A DNA stretch of 64,000 bases from Petrolisthes cinctipes (GCA_033782935.1 JAWQEG010000622.1:784001-848000), one strand, 5' to 3'. Positions 37,585-51,888 are shown, counted from the first letter of the stretch. Translations and numbers: made by a program. Notes: generated by a model not told the origin, from the letters alone.

Positions 37585-38128
37585 ATAATAATGGTGATAA
37601 AATAATAATAGTAATAATAATGATGATAATAATAATAATAATAGCAATAACTATTATATATAATAGCAATAACAACAAAAATAGTAATAATGATAATGAT
37701 AACAACGATATTAGTAATGATGAAAATAATTAACATGTTATAATTTTTTATTATAATTATTATCATTATTATTGTCATTATTATACTTATCATTATGTCA
37801 TTATTATTATTATCGTTATTGTCATACTTATAATTATCATTATTGTCGTTATTATCATTATAATTTTTGTCATTCTTTTCATTATCATTATTAATATTAT
37901 AATTATTGTCATTATTATTATTATTATTATTATTATCATTATTGTTTTTTTATTATTATCATTATTGTCATTCTTATTATCTCTATTATCATTCTTATTA
38001 TTATCATTATTGTCATTATTATTATTATTATTGTCATTTTTATTATTATCATTATTGTTATCATCATCATTATCATTATTGGTATCATCATTATCGTCGT
38101 CGCAGTCGCCGTCGTCGTTATTATTATA

Positions 38129-38160
<32 letters not shown>

Positions 38161-38162
38161 CA
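37585..38162. repeat. Compound trinucleotide array (ATA/ATC type), about 580 bp
   Basis: ATAATAATGATAA-type units fill 37585-37740; their complement ATTATTATCATT-type fills 37741-38162. The two halves are in opposite orientation, so the tract could fold back. ORFs of Tyr/His or Ile/Met here are artefacts. Confidence 0.9.
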
Positions 38163-38628
38163 TCTCAGGTTCAAATAGAAGACGACCATGAATCAGGAAG
38201 GAGTGATAGAAGACCACGGTAGAACGGCAGTAAATGGGAACAGTTCATTATGATGATACAGAAGAATGAGTAAAGCTTGGTGTAAAACCTTTGAATTTCA
38301 ATCAAGAATAGATTAGAAATTTTTCGATAGATAAGGTATCAAAACAATGGGGCGATAGTTAATGAGTGGAAGTATACTGTGTATGCTTAGGAACAGGTAG
38401 GAAGAGAGGCACAGGTGGATAGGTTTTGTCTTGGCAGGGAATCGGCAAGCACAGAAGGAAAATTCTTTATGATGACAGGGGAAATCCTACCAGAAACTGA
38501 GTGTCAAGGTCACAGAAGGCAGAAAGTACTCCTTTGAATATATTCAGATGGCAAGTACAAGTAGGTCAGAGGGGCGGAGATGGAGGAATAGTGCCGAATT
38601 AGTCAAGAGCGGTGTTTGAGAAAAAGGT
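38163..38628. other. Non-coding sequence
   Basis: No gene or repeat was recognised. Confidence 0.35.
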
Positions 38629-38794
38629 TTAAGGTGATATTCTCTTGTTGGTAAATTGGAAGGCTACTGATTTCTCCAAACTATACCAGCAAACAAATCA
38701 TCTCGATGGCACTAATAGAGGATCTGTTGTTTCATGTTATAGTTTGGAGGTATCAATGACCTTCCCGTTCATAAACAAGAGAATCTTCCCTTAA
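38629..38794. mobile_element. TTAA-flanked foldback MITE, type 2 copy e
   Basis: TTAAGGTGATATTCTCTTG at left, AACAAGAGAATCTTCCCTTAA at right. Its right TTAA (38791-38794) is also the left TTAA of the following type 1 element. Confidence 0.85.
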
Positions 38795-38945
38795 GGCCCC
38801 TGTGGTCGTGTATGAAAATTGGAGGCTTCTGATTCCTCCTGTCCATGCCACGAAACAAGCTCCGTCCATATAAGTAGGGTTTCGTGGCAATGTTTAAAGG
38901 ACTCGCTAACCTTTAATTTTCTGACTACATCACAGGGTCCCTTAA
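38791..38945. mobile_element. TTAA-flanked foldback MITE, type 1 copy c
   Basis: TTAAGGCCCCTGTGGTCGTG at left, ACATCACAGGGTCCCTTAA at right; TGCCACGAAAC faces GTTTCGTGGCA. It is 155 bp including both TTAA. Confidence 0.9.
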
Positions 38946-39135
38946 GAGAAAAGTTCAGCTTTATCAGATAAAGAGATAGTAAAAGTTTCATCAGGAAGAA
39001 TGAGAGAAAAGAAAGTAGATGAAATAAAAGTGGCTAGAAAAATTATTTGAAAAATTACCAGAAAGAAGTAAAGGAAGTATTGTAACAATAATTACACCGG
39101 GACGCAGTATTACCAACTGTATACTGGGTCAACCC

Positions 39136-40320
39136 ACATAGAGCGCTCATCCCCCCCCCCCTCCCTGGAGTGTCACAACCGGAAGTGGGTTGGCGGCCAT
39201 GATAAGTTGCCCTTCCCCTCAACCCGCCTGCCTGCTAGCTTAAGCCAGGGTAAGATATTATTTCATTTATTCGGTCTTTCATTGATGATATGGTATATTA
39301 ACTACATTATAGTGACTCACAATATATGAATAAGTATTTCTTTAACCGATATATCAGTGAATGGCTGATTAAATATAAATACATTTCGGTTAAATGGTGA
39401 AATGAGTTAGATAAACAAAACTATCGTTGGCACTCATCCACAGTCACCTTATTATAATATATATATACAACGTACTTAATCTCTATTATGATAAGTATTT
39501 TATGTTCACATTGTTCAGTATGAATGTATGTATGTCACACTAGAGTAATATGTGTGTATATATGCATGTCACACTAGAATGTGTGTATGTATATATATAT
39601 GTCACACTAGAGTAATATGTATGTATGTATATATGTCACACAAGAATAATATGTATGTATGTATGTCACACTAGAGTAATATGTATGTATGTATGTACAG
39701 CCGTGGTAAAAAATAATCATCCATATAGGAGTAACTCACGTAAGATTTTGACAGCTTCCCTCTGTTCCTTAGCTGATAAACATTCCAATAAATAGGCATA
39801 GTGCCATCGTTTAACTTAATACAAACAGCTACACACTGCTTAAAACAATAAAATAATATGTGAACATGAAAACATTACACAGTAAATTGTTAAAGTTACC
39901 CATATGTGGATGATTATTATTGACCACGACTGTATGTATGTATGTCACACTAGAGTAATATGTATGTATGTCACACTAGCGTAATATGTATGTATGTATG
40001 AATGTCACACTAGAGTAATATGTATGTATGTATGTAAGGTAAGTGGAGGGAGAGGGAGACAGATTACAGTTATATATATTTGTCTTGTTTAATAAACCAG
40101 TTTAAGTTTAATTTCTTTGCATAATTAGATAACAAGATACAATGCTTTACAAATCAGGGAAATGTCAATAACTGTGGATAGAAACATACTATACAAGTAC
40201 GTAAGGGAGTTCAAAGCGCGCGCCAAAGGGCATTTCAAAATGGCCGCCGAGCAGGCTGGCTGGCGACGCTCCTCCCCTATCTAATAACACAGGGTCGATC
40301 GCTCTATGTGTATAGCTCTG
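39136..40320. mobile_element. 1.2-kb inverted-repeat element inserted in the minisatellite
   Basis: Left end ACATAGAGCGCTC and right end GATCGCTCTATGT form a short TIR. The flanks on both sides read TGGGTCAACCC, which may be a target duplication or just the minisatellite unit. The body has ATGTATGTCACACTAGAGTA repeats (39530-40035) and no transposase. Confidence 0.6.
39698..39932. mobile_element. 235-bp mariner-type MITE nested in the 1.2-kb element
   Basis: CAGCCGTGGTAAAAAATAAT at left and the reverse complement of CAGTCGTGGTCAATAATAAT at right, flanked by TA (39696-39697 and 39933-39934) inside the (TATG)n-rich repeat. Confidence 0.85.
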
Positions 40321-40645
40321 TGGGTCAACCCTGTCAAGGTATTACCAACTGTATACTGGGTCAACCCTGTCAAGGCTCCCAGGGGTGGATGTCAAAAAAG
40401 CTCATATTGACGCTTGGGCTGTAGTGATAAAACTAACCATGGGATATCCTTAAAACTAGTCTCATTGCCTTTCCCAGTTCATTATACTGTATCTAAATAC
40501 TCTTACCAAACCTAACGTAGCCTATCTAGGGGTTGATCCAGTATACAGATGATAATGCGTGAGGGACAGACAGGCATGACTCCATAAAGATTATGTTACT
40601 GTGTTTGTGTGTGTCCAGATGATAGCTGAACAGAGATGAAATACA

Positions 40646-40680
<35 letters not shown>

Positions 40681-40859
40681 CTGTGTGTGTGTGTGTGTTG
40701 CCAGGTGAGAGCTGAACAGAGAAATAGGGCGCACTTATGTGCGTGTGTGTATTGGTTTAATCAAACTGAGAAAAGTGCATGTGTATGCAGAAATTTGAAT
40801 AAATATATCGGACAGCGAGAGAGCTCATAGATGTAAATGATAAATGTACAGCTGTTGAA

Positions 40860-41590
40860 AGCGAACAGAGAGAAGAGAGAGAAAATGAAATAAAAGGAGG
40901 AATAGTGAGAAAATGAATTAATAGTATGCATAGAGAGAAAATGGAATGGAAGAAGGACTGGAGAGAATCTTGGATAGAAGGAGAAATAGAAAGGAAATGG
41001 AATAAAAGGAGTAATATAGAGAAAAAGGAATAGAAGGAGGATTATAGAGAAAATAGAATGAAAAAAGGAATAGGGAGAAAATGGAAGAGAAAGAGGAATA
41101 GAGAAATAATTGAATAGGAGGAAGTAAAGAGAGAAAATGGAATAGGAAGAAGAATAAAGAGAAAATGGAATAAGAGTAATAGAAAGAAAGTGGAATAAAA
41201 TTAATAATAAGGAGAAATTGGAATTACAAGAGCAGTAGAAAATGGAATAAAAATAGAAATAGAGAAAATAATATGAAAGGAAGAAGACAGAAATTGGAAT
41301 AGAAGGTGGAACAGAGATAAATTGAAATATATGAAGGAAAAGTGAGAAAATGGAATAAAAATAGTAATAAAGAGAAAATGAAAATAATTGAGGAAAATAG
41401 AACTAATCAAATAAAAGGAGGAATAAAGAGAAAATGGAATAAAAGGAGGAATAAAGATAAAATGGAATAAAAGGAGGAATAAAGAGAAAATGAAATAAAA
41501 AGAGGAATATAGAGAAAATGGAAAGGAGTTAGAAAAAATAAAATAAAAGGAAGAATAGATAAAAAATTGACTAAAAGGATAATTAGATAG
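40860..41590. repeat. Degenerate A/G-rich minisatellite (GGAATAAAAGGAGGAATA type)
   Basis: Units of roughly 28-36 bases, GGAATAAAAGGAGGAATA then GAGAGAAAAT, repeat with heavy divergence. A matching array at 43330-44035 follows the second copy of the direct duplication. The long Phe/Ser/Ile frames on the minus strand are artefacts. Confidence 0.8.
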
Positions 41591-41778
41591 ATAGATAGAT
41601 AATAGATACATTATTGACTTAATAATGGATTAGATAGACAGACAACACATTAGATAGATATATGAAATATAGATAGATGCATTACGGACTATTACAATAG
41701 ATTAGATAGACAGATAACACATTAGATAGATAGATAAATAGATAGATGAATACTACAAACAGCGACTGACTCACTATT

Positions 41779-41828
<50 letters not shown>

Positions 41829-42239
41829 AGATACTCACTATCAACACACACACACACACACACAACTATTTACTATTAACACACACACACAAAAAGCTAC
41901 TGACCATTAACATACACACACACAGAACAACTCACTATTTACACACACACACACGCACAGAACTACTCACTATTAACACACACACACAAAGCTACTCACC
42001 ATTAACACACACACACAGCTACTCATTATCATTAACACACAAACACACACGCAGATATACTCAATATCAACACACACAAAAAACAGCTACTCACTATTAA
42101 CACACATTCACACACACACACACACACACACACATATCTACTCAATACTAACACACACATACCTAAAGCAGCTATTCTCTATTATCACACACACACACAC
42201 ACACACACACAGCTATTCACTATTAACACACACACACAC
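41591..42239. repeat. (GATA)n-like and (CA)n-rich tandem region
   Basis: GATAGATA blocks run over 41585-41740, then CTACTCACTATTAACACACA-type units of 30-60 bases, with variable (CA)n, fill 41760-42235. Confidence 0.85.
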
Positions 42240-42920
42240 ACCCCTGTGGTCGTGTATGAAAATTGGAGGCTTCTGATTCCTCCTGACCATGCCATGAAAC
42301 AAGCTCCGTCCATATAAGGAGGGTTTCGTGGCAATGTTTAAAGGACTCGCTAACCTTTAATTTTCTGACTACATCACAGGGTCCCTTAAGAGAAAAGTTC
42401 AGCTTTATCAGATAAAGAGATAGTAAAAGTTTCATCAGGAAGAATGAGAGAAAAGAAAGTAGATGAAATAAAAGTGGCTAGAAAAATATTTGAAAAATTA
42501 CCAGAAAGAAGTAAAGGAAGTATTGTAACAATAATTACACCGGGACGCAGTATTACCAACTGTATACTGGGTCAACCCTGTCAAGGTATTACCAACTGTA
42601 TACTGGGTCAACCCCGTCAAGGTATTACCAACTATATATTGGGTCAACCCCGTCAAGATACGTATTACCAACTGTATACTGGGTCAACCCTGTTAAGGTA
42701 TTACCAACTGTATACTGGGTCAACCCTGTCAAGGTATTACTAACTGTATACTGGGTCAACCCTGTCAAGGTATTACCAACTGTATACTGGGTCAACCCTG
42801 TCAAGGCTCCCAGGGGCAGATGTCAAAGAAGCTCATATTGACGCTTGGGCTGTAATTATAAAACTAACCATGGGATATTCTTAAAACTAGCCTCATTGCC
42901 TTTCCCAGTTCATTATACTG
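42240..42920 (+). repeat. Direct duplication, copy 2, with intact 36-bp minisatellite
   Basis: It begins three bases inside the type 1 MITE (copy d, 42240-42389; left TTAA replaced by (CA)n) and runs through the minisatellite at 42550-42805 (seven units of TATTACCAACTGTATACTGG plus a 16-base remainder). The 36-bp period keeps the frame open, giving a 12-residue repeat in the ORF at 42444-42743, which is not a gene. Confidence 0.85.
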
Positions 42921-43171
42921 AAACGCAACCTAGTTTAACCAACCTTACATTGTACAGTTGGTAATAATGCGTGTGGGACCGATACGTATTTATGTGCAGT
43001 TGTAAGCAGATGACTCGAGGCCACCCCATCCATCAACATGTATCATTATTATAGTTTCTAAAACAGTTTAATCTACATAGTGACAAATATTCATTGGATT
43101 TGTTTCGCCCGAGTAGACGACTGAATTTCGGTTCAGGACTTATTGCCACTGTTACCAGATACAAGGGTACA

Positions 43172-43211
<40 letters not shown>

Positions 43212-43329
43212 TCAGGTGTGTTGGATTAAACTGAGAAATGTTTGTGTGTGTGTATGCAGAAACTTATCAGGAAGGGGAGTGAGTTAGCACATGTAAGAGA
43301 TAAAATGTGCAGGTGTTGAAAGATAACCC

Positions 43330-44035
43330 AGATCACTACCAGAGGAAAGAGAGAAAATTTAATAAAAGGAGGAATAGTGAGGAAATGAGATGGAAAGAGT
43401 AATAGTAAGTAACTGAAATTATTTAAGGAAAAACAGAAACTTAAATAAAAGGGGGAATAGAGATAAAATGGTATAGAAAAACAAAGATTATAGGGAAAAA
43501 GGAATGAAGAGAAGAAAAGAGAAAATATTAAATATATGGATGAACTGGGAGAAAAACAGGAATGAAAGGTGGAATAGAGATAAGATGGAATAAAAGGAGT
43601 TATAAAGAAAAAAATTGAATTAAAGGGGGAACAGAGAAAATGGAATAAAAGGAAAAATAATGAGAAAATGGAATAAAAGGAAAAATAATGAGAAAATATA
43701 ATAAAAGGAGTAATAAAAAGAAAATTGAATAAAAGAAGGAATATAGATAAAATTGAATAAAAGAAGGAATAGAGAGAAAATGGAATAAAAGGAATAGAGA
43801 GAAAATTAAATAAAAGGAATAGAGAGAAAATGGAATAAAAGAAGGAATAATGAGAAAGTGGAATAAAAGAAGGAATATAAATAAATTGGAACAAAAGAAG
43901 GAAAAATGAGAAAGTGGAATAAATAGAACAGAGAGAAAGTGTAATACAAGGAGGAATAGAGAGAAAATGGAATAAAAGGAATAGAGAGAAAATGGAATAA
44001 AAGAAGGAATAATGAGAATATGGAATAAATACTCA
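43330..44035. repeat. A/G-rich minisatellite, second array
   Basis: Same unit family as 40860-41590, downstream of duplication copy 2, supporting duplication of the whole 38.8-41.6 kb block. Confidence 0.8.
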
Positions 44036-44039
44036 ACAT

Positions 44040-44219
44040 AAAGGTCCATCAAACCATACAAAACACATAGACACACACACAGAAACCACACACAGACACT
44101 TCTACACATACACACACAGACACCACACACGTACACTTCTGCACATACACACACACAGACACCACACACATACATAACCATACACACACACACGTACACT
44201 TCACCACATACATAACCAT

Positions 44220-44268
<49 letters not shown>

Positions 44269-44270
44269 TA
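44040..44270. repeat. (CA)n-rich tandem block and (GA)n
   Basis: ACACACAGACACCACACACATA-like units, then (GA)n at 44226-44266. Confidence 0.9.
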
Positions 44271-44339
44271 CAAATGTGGAGAGGGAGAGAGGGAGAGGCT
44301 GGAGAGTGAGTGACGGGCTATCAACTTCGTAATGAACCG

Positions 44340-44480
44340 TAAGGAAATATTTTCTTGTTGGTAAATGAGAGGGCTATTGAATCCTCCAAACTATGCCACG
44401 AAACAGTCCCCCATTAGTATCACTGAGGTTTCCTGAGATAGTTTGGAGGAAACAGAGACCTCCCAATTCATCAACAAGTG
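44340..44480. mobile_element. Degenerate type 2 MITE
   Basis: TTTTCTTGTTGGTAAATGAG at left and CCCAATTCATCAACAAG at right, with ATCCTCCAAACTATGCCACG facing GATAGTTTGGAGG. Confidence 0.65.
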
Positions 44481-44744
44481 TTTCGAGTGATGTGTATGTA
44501 TGTATGTATGCATGCTTGCTTGTGTATGTGTATGTGTGTGTGTATGTACAAAGGTGCATGTGGTGTGGTGTGGTGAGGTGCATAAACTGTATGTGTATGT
44601 GTGTGTGTGTGTGTGTGTGTACAGAGGTGCATGTACTGTTTGGGTGCTTGCGGGGGTGTGTGTGGTTGTATGCACAAAGGTGCATGAATTGTGTGCGTGC
44701 TTGTATGGGTGTGTGTGTTCTTACCTATTTGTATCTTTACAAGA

Positions 44745-45568
44745 TTGAGTCAAGCTCGTAATATCCCGTAGTTTATAACCCAATTATCATATTACTGTTT
44801 AACCTTGTGTATGTGTTTGGCACACACCACTTCAGCTGGTAATTTGTTCCATTGAACTATTACCATACTCTATTTGGAAAGCTATATTTCTGTATATCTA
44901 TATCTCCTCTACTTTCAATGAATTTCTTATTGTGGCCTCTCATTTTATGTATTCCTTGTTGACACAAGTTCTCTATATCTGTCTTTCTTTTTCTGTGACA
45001 CATTTGTAAACTATAATCATATCTCCTCTCTTTCGTCCTTCTTCTAGTTTAGGTCATTTTCGTTTCTTTAGTCTTTCTTCATAGCTTAGTTCTCTTAGAC
45101 TTGGTACTATCTAGTTGCGGCTCTTTGTACTTTATCTAATGTTGCGATATGTTTCTTTAAATGTGGGTTCCATACTACTGTCGCATATTCCAAGGTAGGC
45201 CTTATAAAAGATTTTATTATTTTCTTGACCATTTCTTCGTCTATATAAGTGAAGGCCACTCTAATATTTGCTAACAATGTAGAAGCCCTACATGTTTCTC
45301 ACTTTTTCATTTATATGATCATCTGGTGTCAATTTCTTATTTATCGTTACCCCTAAATCTCTTTCTTTCTTTGTTTCATATAATATATTTCCAAGCTTGT
45401 ACTGCCAATTTCGTCTTCTTTCACTTGTTCCAAACTTTATAACATGACACTTATCTGCATTAAACTCCATCTGCCATTTATTAGTCTAATCAACCATTTT
45501 GCTGTAAGAGTCACAATCACAAGGAGGTAAGTCGCTAGTTATTGTCAATGTGTTTCTATCTATTGTAA
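44745..45568 (-). mobile_element. CR1/Jockey-superfamily non-LTR RT, C-terminal fragment
   Basis: On the minus strand the frames give NKWQMEFNADKCHVIKFGTS (about 45485-45425), ERDLGVTINKKLTPDDHINE, then VPSLRELSYEERL, RKRGDMIIVYK, and YSFPNRVWNS near 44885. This is the thumb and C-terminal region typical of crustacean CR1/Jockey-like elements. It has several stops and shifts. The upstream part is cut off by LTR-like sequence at 45569. Confidence 0.75.
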
Positions 45569-46100
45569 TGTTTGAGGCACACTACTACCGAAGGTGTATA
45601 GTAGACTCTAGTACATGGTACAGTTTATTAAGTAAGTACACAAGTAAGTAAGTAAATGGTAGTTCCAAGCACCAGAGTAGGGCCTTCCCGTCTGCCTGGA
45701 GGTGTGTTGCTTGTAGAGTAACTTGTATCTTCGTAGGGTCTTGGTGTATGTGTTGGAGTCTTATTACTGTAGCGTGGGGGCTTCGCGTGGAGTAGTAAGG
45801 TGAGTGTAGGGAACGGCAGGAGCGGGGGAGGCGGCAGGTGTGGATGCTGGCTGGCCCAGGAGCTAAGTGAGCAAGGTTGCCAGGTGGTGGATCGCTAGCC
45901 CGCCCAAACCAATCCCAAAAACCGCGACCATCGTCTCCAAAAGCAGCCAAAAAACAGCCCAAGCTTAGAATCATCAGTATAGTGTACAGCTCCGGACAGA
46001 TCAATGGTCCACACTCCATCCATCAGCGACTTGGTTTGGTCCTGGTCGGATCTGGTAACAGTTGCAGGTGGAGGGAGGGGGGATGTTAGTGGGAGAGGAG
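45569..46100 (-). mobile_element. Probable LTR inserted in the RT fragment
   Basis: It starts (plus strand) with TGTTTGAGGCAC directly after RT sequence. On the minus strand it has AATAAACTG at about 45626-45634 followed by a CA end, as in an LTR. The 144-codon frame at 45585-46019 includes DGRGFWDWFGRASDPPPGN, a block I have a sense of having seen in crustacean repeats but cannot assign. The other border and any target duplication were not found. Confidence 0.45.
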
Positions 46101-46220
46101 GAGAGAAATGTGGGCGGAGCTATATAGGAGGGTAACGAATGATCAGGTAGTGAGACATGTGTCAGGAGGAATGAATGAAGCATACACTGTGAACGGTATC
46201 GAATCACCAATAGTTTAAAG

Positions 46221-46649
46221 CAGGGTTCTTCAAACTTTTTCAGTCGTGACCCAGTTTTTACTACGACATCATTCTCGCGAACCACACAGAAAGATCTTTT
46301 ACAAATGACCAGAATTATCAACCTAAGAAAATACAAGGCCAGACGCTGAAACATAATATTTATGATTAAAAGGCATTCTAACCAGAATTATAAACACTGC
46401 CTCACCTACCCTCCCTCTCTCTCTCACACACTCATTCAAGAAGGCTAATATTTGTGCAATGATTTTGTTTTATTTATAATTAAATATATGAATATTCGAT
46501 TATAAAAATATGTTAGGTTGATTCATGTATGGACTTCATATTTATTTTATTGTCACGAACATTATTATTCTATTTTATTCATGTATTTATTTTTGTGAGC
46601 CTGCGCCCCGGTTTGGAGGAATTCGGGACCCGTAATTTGAAGAACCCGG
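46221..46649. mobile_element. hAT-type MITE with 8-bp target-site duplication
   Basis: The left end CAGGGTTCTTCAAACTTTTT and right end TTTGAAGAACCCG are inverted repeats of the hAT form (CAGGG...). GTTTAAAG occurs on both sides (46213-46220 and 46650-46657), a perfect 8-bp duplication. It is 429 bp long with no transposase frame. Confidence 0.85.
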
Positions 46650-46659
46650 GTTTAAAGAA

Positions 46660-46920
46660 GTGCGTACTGCATTAATGGAGGTGGATATAGAAGAGAAGAA
46701 ATGTGATGATTTGAGGCGAGGGTGAGGGGGAAGAGGGTAAGAAAAATGAAGGTGATTAGTTGAAAAGTAATAACAAACAAATATAATTAAAATATCTGTT
46801 ACATTATGTCCTTTAAATAAAGGCACTGTCTTTTGTTCACCATCGTAGTGGGATAGACTAGTTAATATATATTATCCTTTGGATATTAGACAGCTATCCC
46901 TGTATTCCTTTTATCCCTCG
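46660..46920. other. Non-coding sequence
   Basis: Nothing was recognised. Confidence 0.35.
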
Positions 46921-46924
46921 TGCT

Positions 46925-47115
46925 TGCCCAGTAGGGGAGGTATTGCCTGTAATGATGTGGGCAATACTTTAAGGGTTTTGGCGCCCCTTCGGCCCCAGCC
47001 ACTAGCTTACATTTCTTCAACTGTCCCTCCTTTCTTCCTATTTCCTTCTTGATTGCTGTCACACCTCTCTATGACCTTTTCCTGGTGCTATATGACCTCG
47101 CTGTTGCGCCACCTA
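46925..47115 (-). repeat. Dispersed SINE-like repeat, copy 2 (inverted)
   Basis: Reverse orientation of the 25019 and 47655 copies, ending at GCGCCACCTAATATCAATCA. It shares TTTTGGCGCCCCTTCGGCCC with copy 3. Confidence 0.7.
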
Positions 47116-47640
47116 ATATCAATCAAATCCCTCGTGCTTGTAGTCCATCCTATTTATCACCTTCTCTCAAGCCCACCTATTTTTTTTTTTTTTTCGGCAG
47201 AAGACGGTTTAATTTTCTAACTTTTTTAATAATCATATTTGTCAACAAATTCATTAAGCTATTTACCAGGATTTTTTCTTCTAAACATGCATTTCCTTAA
47301 AGATAATCAATGTTAAACTTGAATAGGCGCTGCTATATGGCGTTTTCAATAAACTTGGTCTAATTTTATGCATAGGCTATATATATTACAGTATCTCTCA
47401 CGTAACTGGCAACCTTACACATCCTCCCTACTGTCTAATCCCTCTCTCGCTTGACCTTCCCTCCTTTCTTACCGTTTATCTTTTCTTTCTCATATTTTTA
47501 ACCTTCTCATTCGTTCTTAAACAGTTTTAATGACATAGGCCTTTCTCCCCTATCACTTATAGTCCAATTATATGATTCGGAAAACTACGGCTGAGATTAT
47601 GTTGTTGATCGCATTTTGGTTCTCAATATGTAGAGGTTGA
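47116..47640. other. Non-coding sequence
   Basis: T-rich and C+T-rich sequence without recognisable genes. Confidence 0.35.
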
Positions 47641-47845
47641 TTGATTGATTGATATTGGGCGCTGCAACAGCGAGATCATATAGAGCCAGAAAACGGTGAT
47701 AGAGAGGTGAGACAGCAAGCAGGAAGGAAATAGAAAGAAGAGAGGGATAGTTGAAGAACTAAAAGCTTGTGGCTGGGGCCGAAGGGGCGCCAAAACCCTT
47801 AGAGTATTACCCACATCACTAATGCAGGCAATACCTCCCTACGGG
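47641..47845 (+). repeat. Dispersed SINE-like repeat, copy 3
   Basis: (TTGA)n-like start, TATTGGGCGCTGCAACAGCG, then AGGCAATACCTCCCTACGGG at the end. It lies about 80 bp outside the arm 2 breakpoint. Confidence 0.7.
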
Positions 47846-49033
47846 GTCAATATGTAGAGAATTTAGAAAACAACTAGAGATTTATGAGGAAAGATATATA
47901 AATTATTTAGAAGTAAAGAGTTTTTCCCTCTTGGAGCTCAGTCTGCAAAAAAAAGCCACAATAAAGGTTTGGTGTTTATCAATGTCCTACATTGCATTTC
48001 CTCTCATTTGCAATTACAAGCTGATTTAGTTCCTTCCCATTCTTGAACCATACACAGACAGTAATCATTTGCTTCAGTATAGCCTAGTCAGTGTAAAATG
48101 TAAGCATAGCATTGTATTCCACGCCATGATAAGAACAAATTTCAACAAAATGCAACCACTAGACGTGATTGCTAAATTATATACTAACTATCCTCTGTAT
48201 TTCCCCAAACTTACGACCGTCCTACCTTCAACAGGCTTTTGTATGGACATTCTTAGGATATAGACTGGTGATACATAGACTAGAAAACGTGACAACATGT
48301 AAACTAGATAAAACAGATATAGGCTATTTATTCTACATGTGTAAAGGATCTGAAAATATGGTTAGTACAGACTATGTATAACCTAGGAAACATCGGATAG
48401 ATACAAATTCATTAGTAAACTTTAAAAAATGGATAACTATAATTATTCACTACCTTAAAAACCTCCTACAAGTTATAAGACTGTGAAAGTCTAAAGTTGA
48501 AAGACATACGGTACTGGGAGAGGTGATCGTACCGAGAAATATAAATGAACTAAAGAGATAAACACAAGAGACCACAAAAACTGATGTGAGTAAGTAGCCG
48601 AGATAGTACACGTTCAAACGGATTCAGGCAAAGAAATTTTAGATTGATGATCGAAATAAAAAAGAAAAGAAAGAACAAAAACGTTGGAGAGTAAAAACAA
48701 TTTATATGCTAAATATAATTATATAGGCTTATACTGTATGGCCTCAAATTAATGGGTCTATATTAGGAACTCCGATTAACTGGGCCGACTGACCTGTGTG
48801 ATCCTAATTTCACATGTTTTTTATAATCCATAGCTATATGATCCTGAGTGTAAATTAAAAAATTCATTAAAACTGAGTATTCAATGGTATAGTAGTCATA
48901 TATAGTCTGTCCCACATAAAGTGGCGAAGGACGTACGCCAAAGTCCTAGCCGAACGCAGGTGATCGAACAGTACAAAGGGATTATTGTGACCCGACCCGA
49001 TCTTTCTCCAGCCCCTCCCTTCTACTTCCTCCC

Positions 49034-49078
<45 letters not shown>

Positions 49079-49165
49079 GGTGTAAATTAAAGGTGTTGTT
49101 ACGAGTTCTAAAGATAATTTGCAAACCCCAAAAATCAACAATTCACCGCACAATAGCGTAACTTT

Positions 49166-49715
49166 CTAATGATTATTATATATGACATATGACGCTAAAA
49201 ATGGGCACGAACCCATCCCTGCCACCAGCGTGACGTGTACAATTATAAATCTTTCTGCTCTGCCACTTATCACCTTGGGACCCAACTTCCCCTCAACAGT
49301 GGTCCAACATTTATTAACCCACTCATTTTGATTTACCCAAGTTTCATCCATGTATATCTCGGGTCTTGGGTTACTCAAGTCTCCATTTTCCTTAATTTTT
49401 CGTAAAATGTGCACCGAGTCAAAACAATATCGTCTCTCTCCATAAGGATATGTCGTCCCCAGCAGGAAGATAAACTGTAAGCTTATCGGCCTGGTGTCGT
49501 CCTTTGTCGGTCTTCTTAAAACGGAAGCCCAGTTTCTTCATAAGTCTATGGAGGGATGACTTTTGTCCTTTAAAACTAAAGGGCGCCTCCTTTACTTTCT
49601 CCAAAATGTTCTCTAGGGTCGGATTTTCCCCTCTCATAAAAGGACATAATCACCCGACGGATACACGCCTCATCAAACGTAGCTATACTCAACACTGGAG
49701 ATGTCTTCATCCTCT
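49166..49715 (-). pseudogene. Relic IS630/Tc1-type DDE transposase, arm 2 copy
   Basis: Same fragments as 11940-12486 with a few substitutions (VKEAPFSFKG in place of VNEAPFSFKR; NQNEW in place of NQNEC). The same frameshifts are present, so the element was dead before the duplication. At about 49466 it has TT... where arm 1 has the complement that completes a hairpin. Confidence 0.7.
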
Positions 49716-49950
49716 TTTTCGGCTGTGATGAAAATTAATGCAGCCCTCCTTTGCTGCATGTGACGTGAGTCAGGTCTCGCCACAGGGCAAAAACACCACT
49801 CATCCAAGATCTAAAATAACATTATTCTAGATAAATGTATAGGTGCTCCACTCATACATTCATGAATGCATCTCCATATATTCTTTCCAGTCTTCTCTTT
49901 GTTATAATTTATTTCAAGTTATACTCACCCATATATATGTTACACATATC

Positions 49951-51888
<1,938 letters not shown>

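Larger units (their letters stand above)
38797..40520 (+). repeat. Direct duplication, copy 1 (interrupted by an insertion)
   Basis: 38797-39135 plus 40321-40517 is nearly identical to 42240-42920 about 3.4 kb downstream: MITE, a purine-rich block with AGAAAAGAAAGTAGATGAAA, the 36-bp minisatellite, then GCTCATATTGACGCTTGGGC. Copy 1 has about two minisatellite units and holds the 39136-40320 insertion. Confidence 0.85.

Noticed and set aside
42444..42743. ORF with a 12-residue repeat that looks like a repeat protein
   Set aside because: The 36-bp minisatellite keeps any stop-free frame open; a four-base insertion shifts the repeat to another frame midway.
42548..42806. Regular 36-bp repeat considered as a CRISPR array
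   Set aside because: Units are head-to-tail without unique spacers, and the genome is eukaryotic.
43226..44223. Long Phe/Ser/Ile-rich frames resembling membrane proteins
   Set aside because: They are translations of an A/G-rich minisatellite on the opposite strand; hydrophobicity comes from TTT/TTC codons in the repeat.
44374..44761. Cys/Val- or His/Thr-rich ORFs
   Set aside because: Produced by (TG)n/(CA)n tracts read in different frames.
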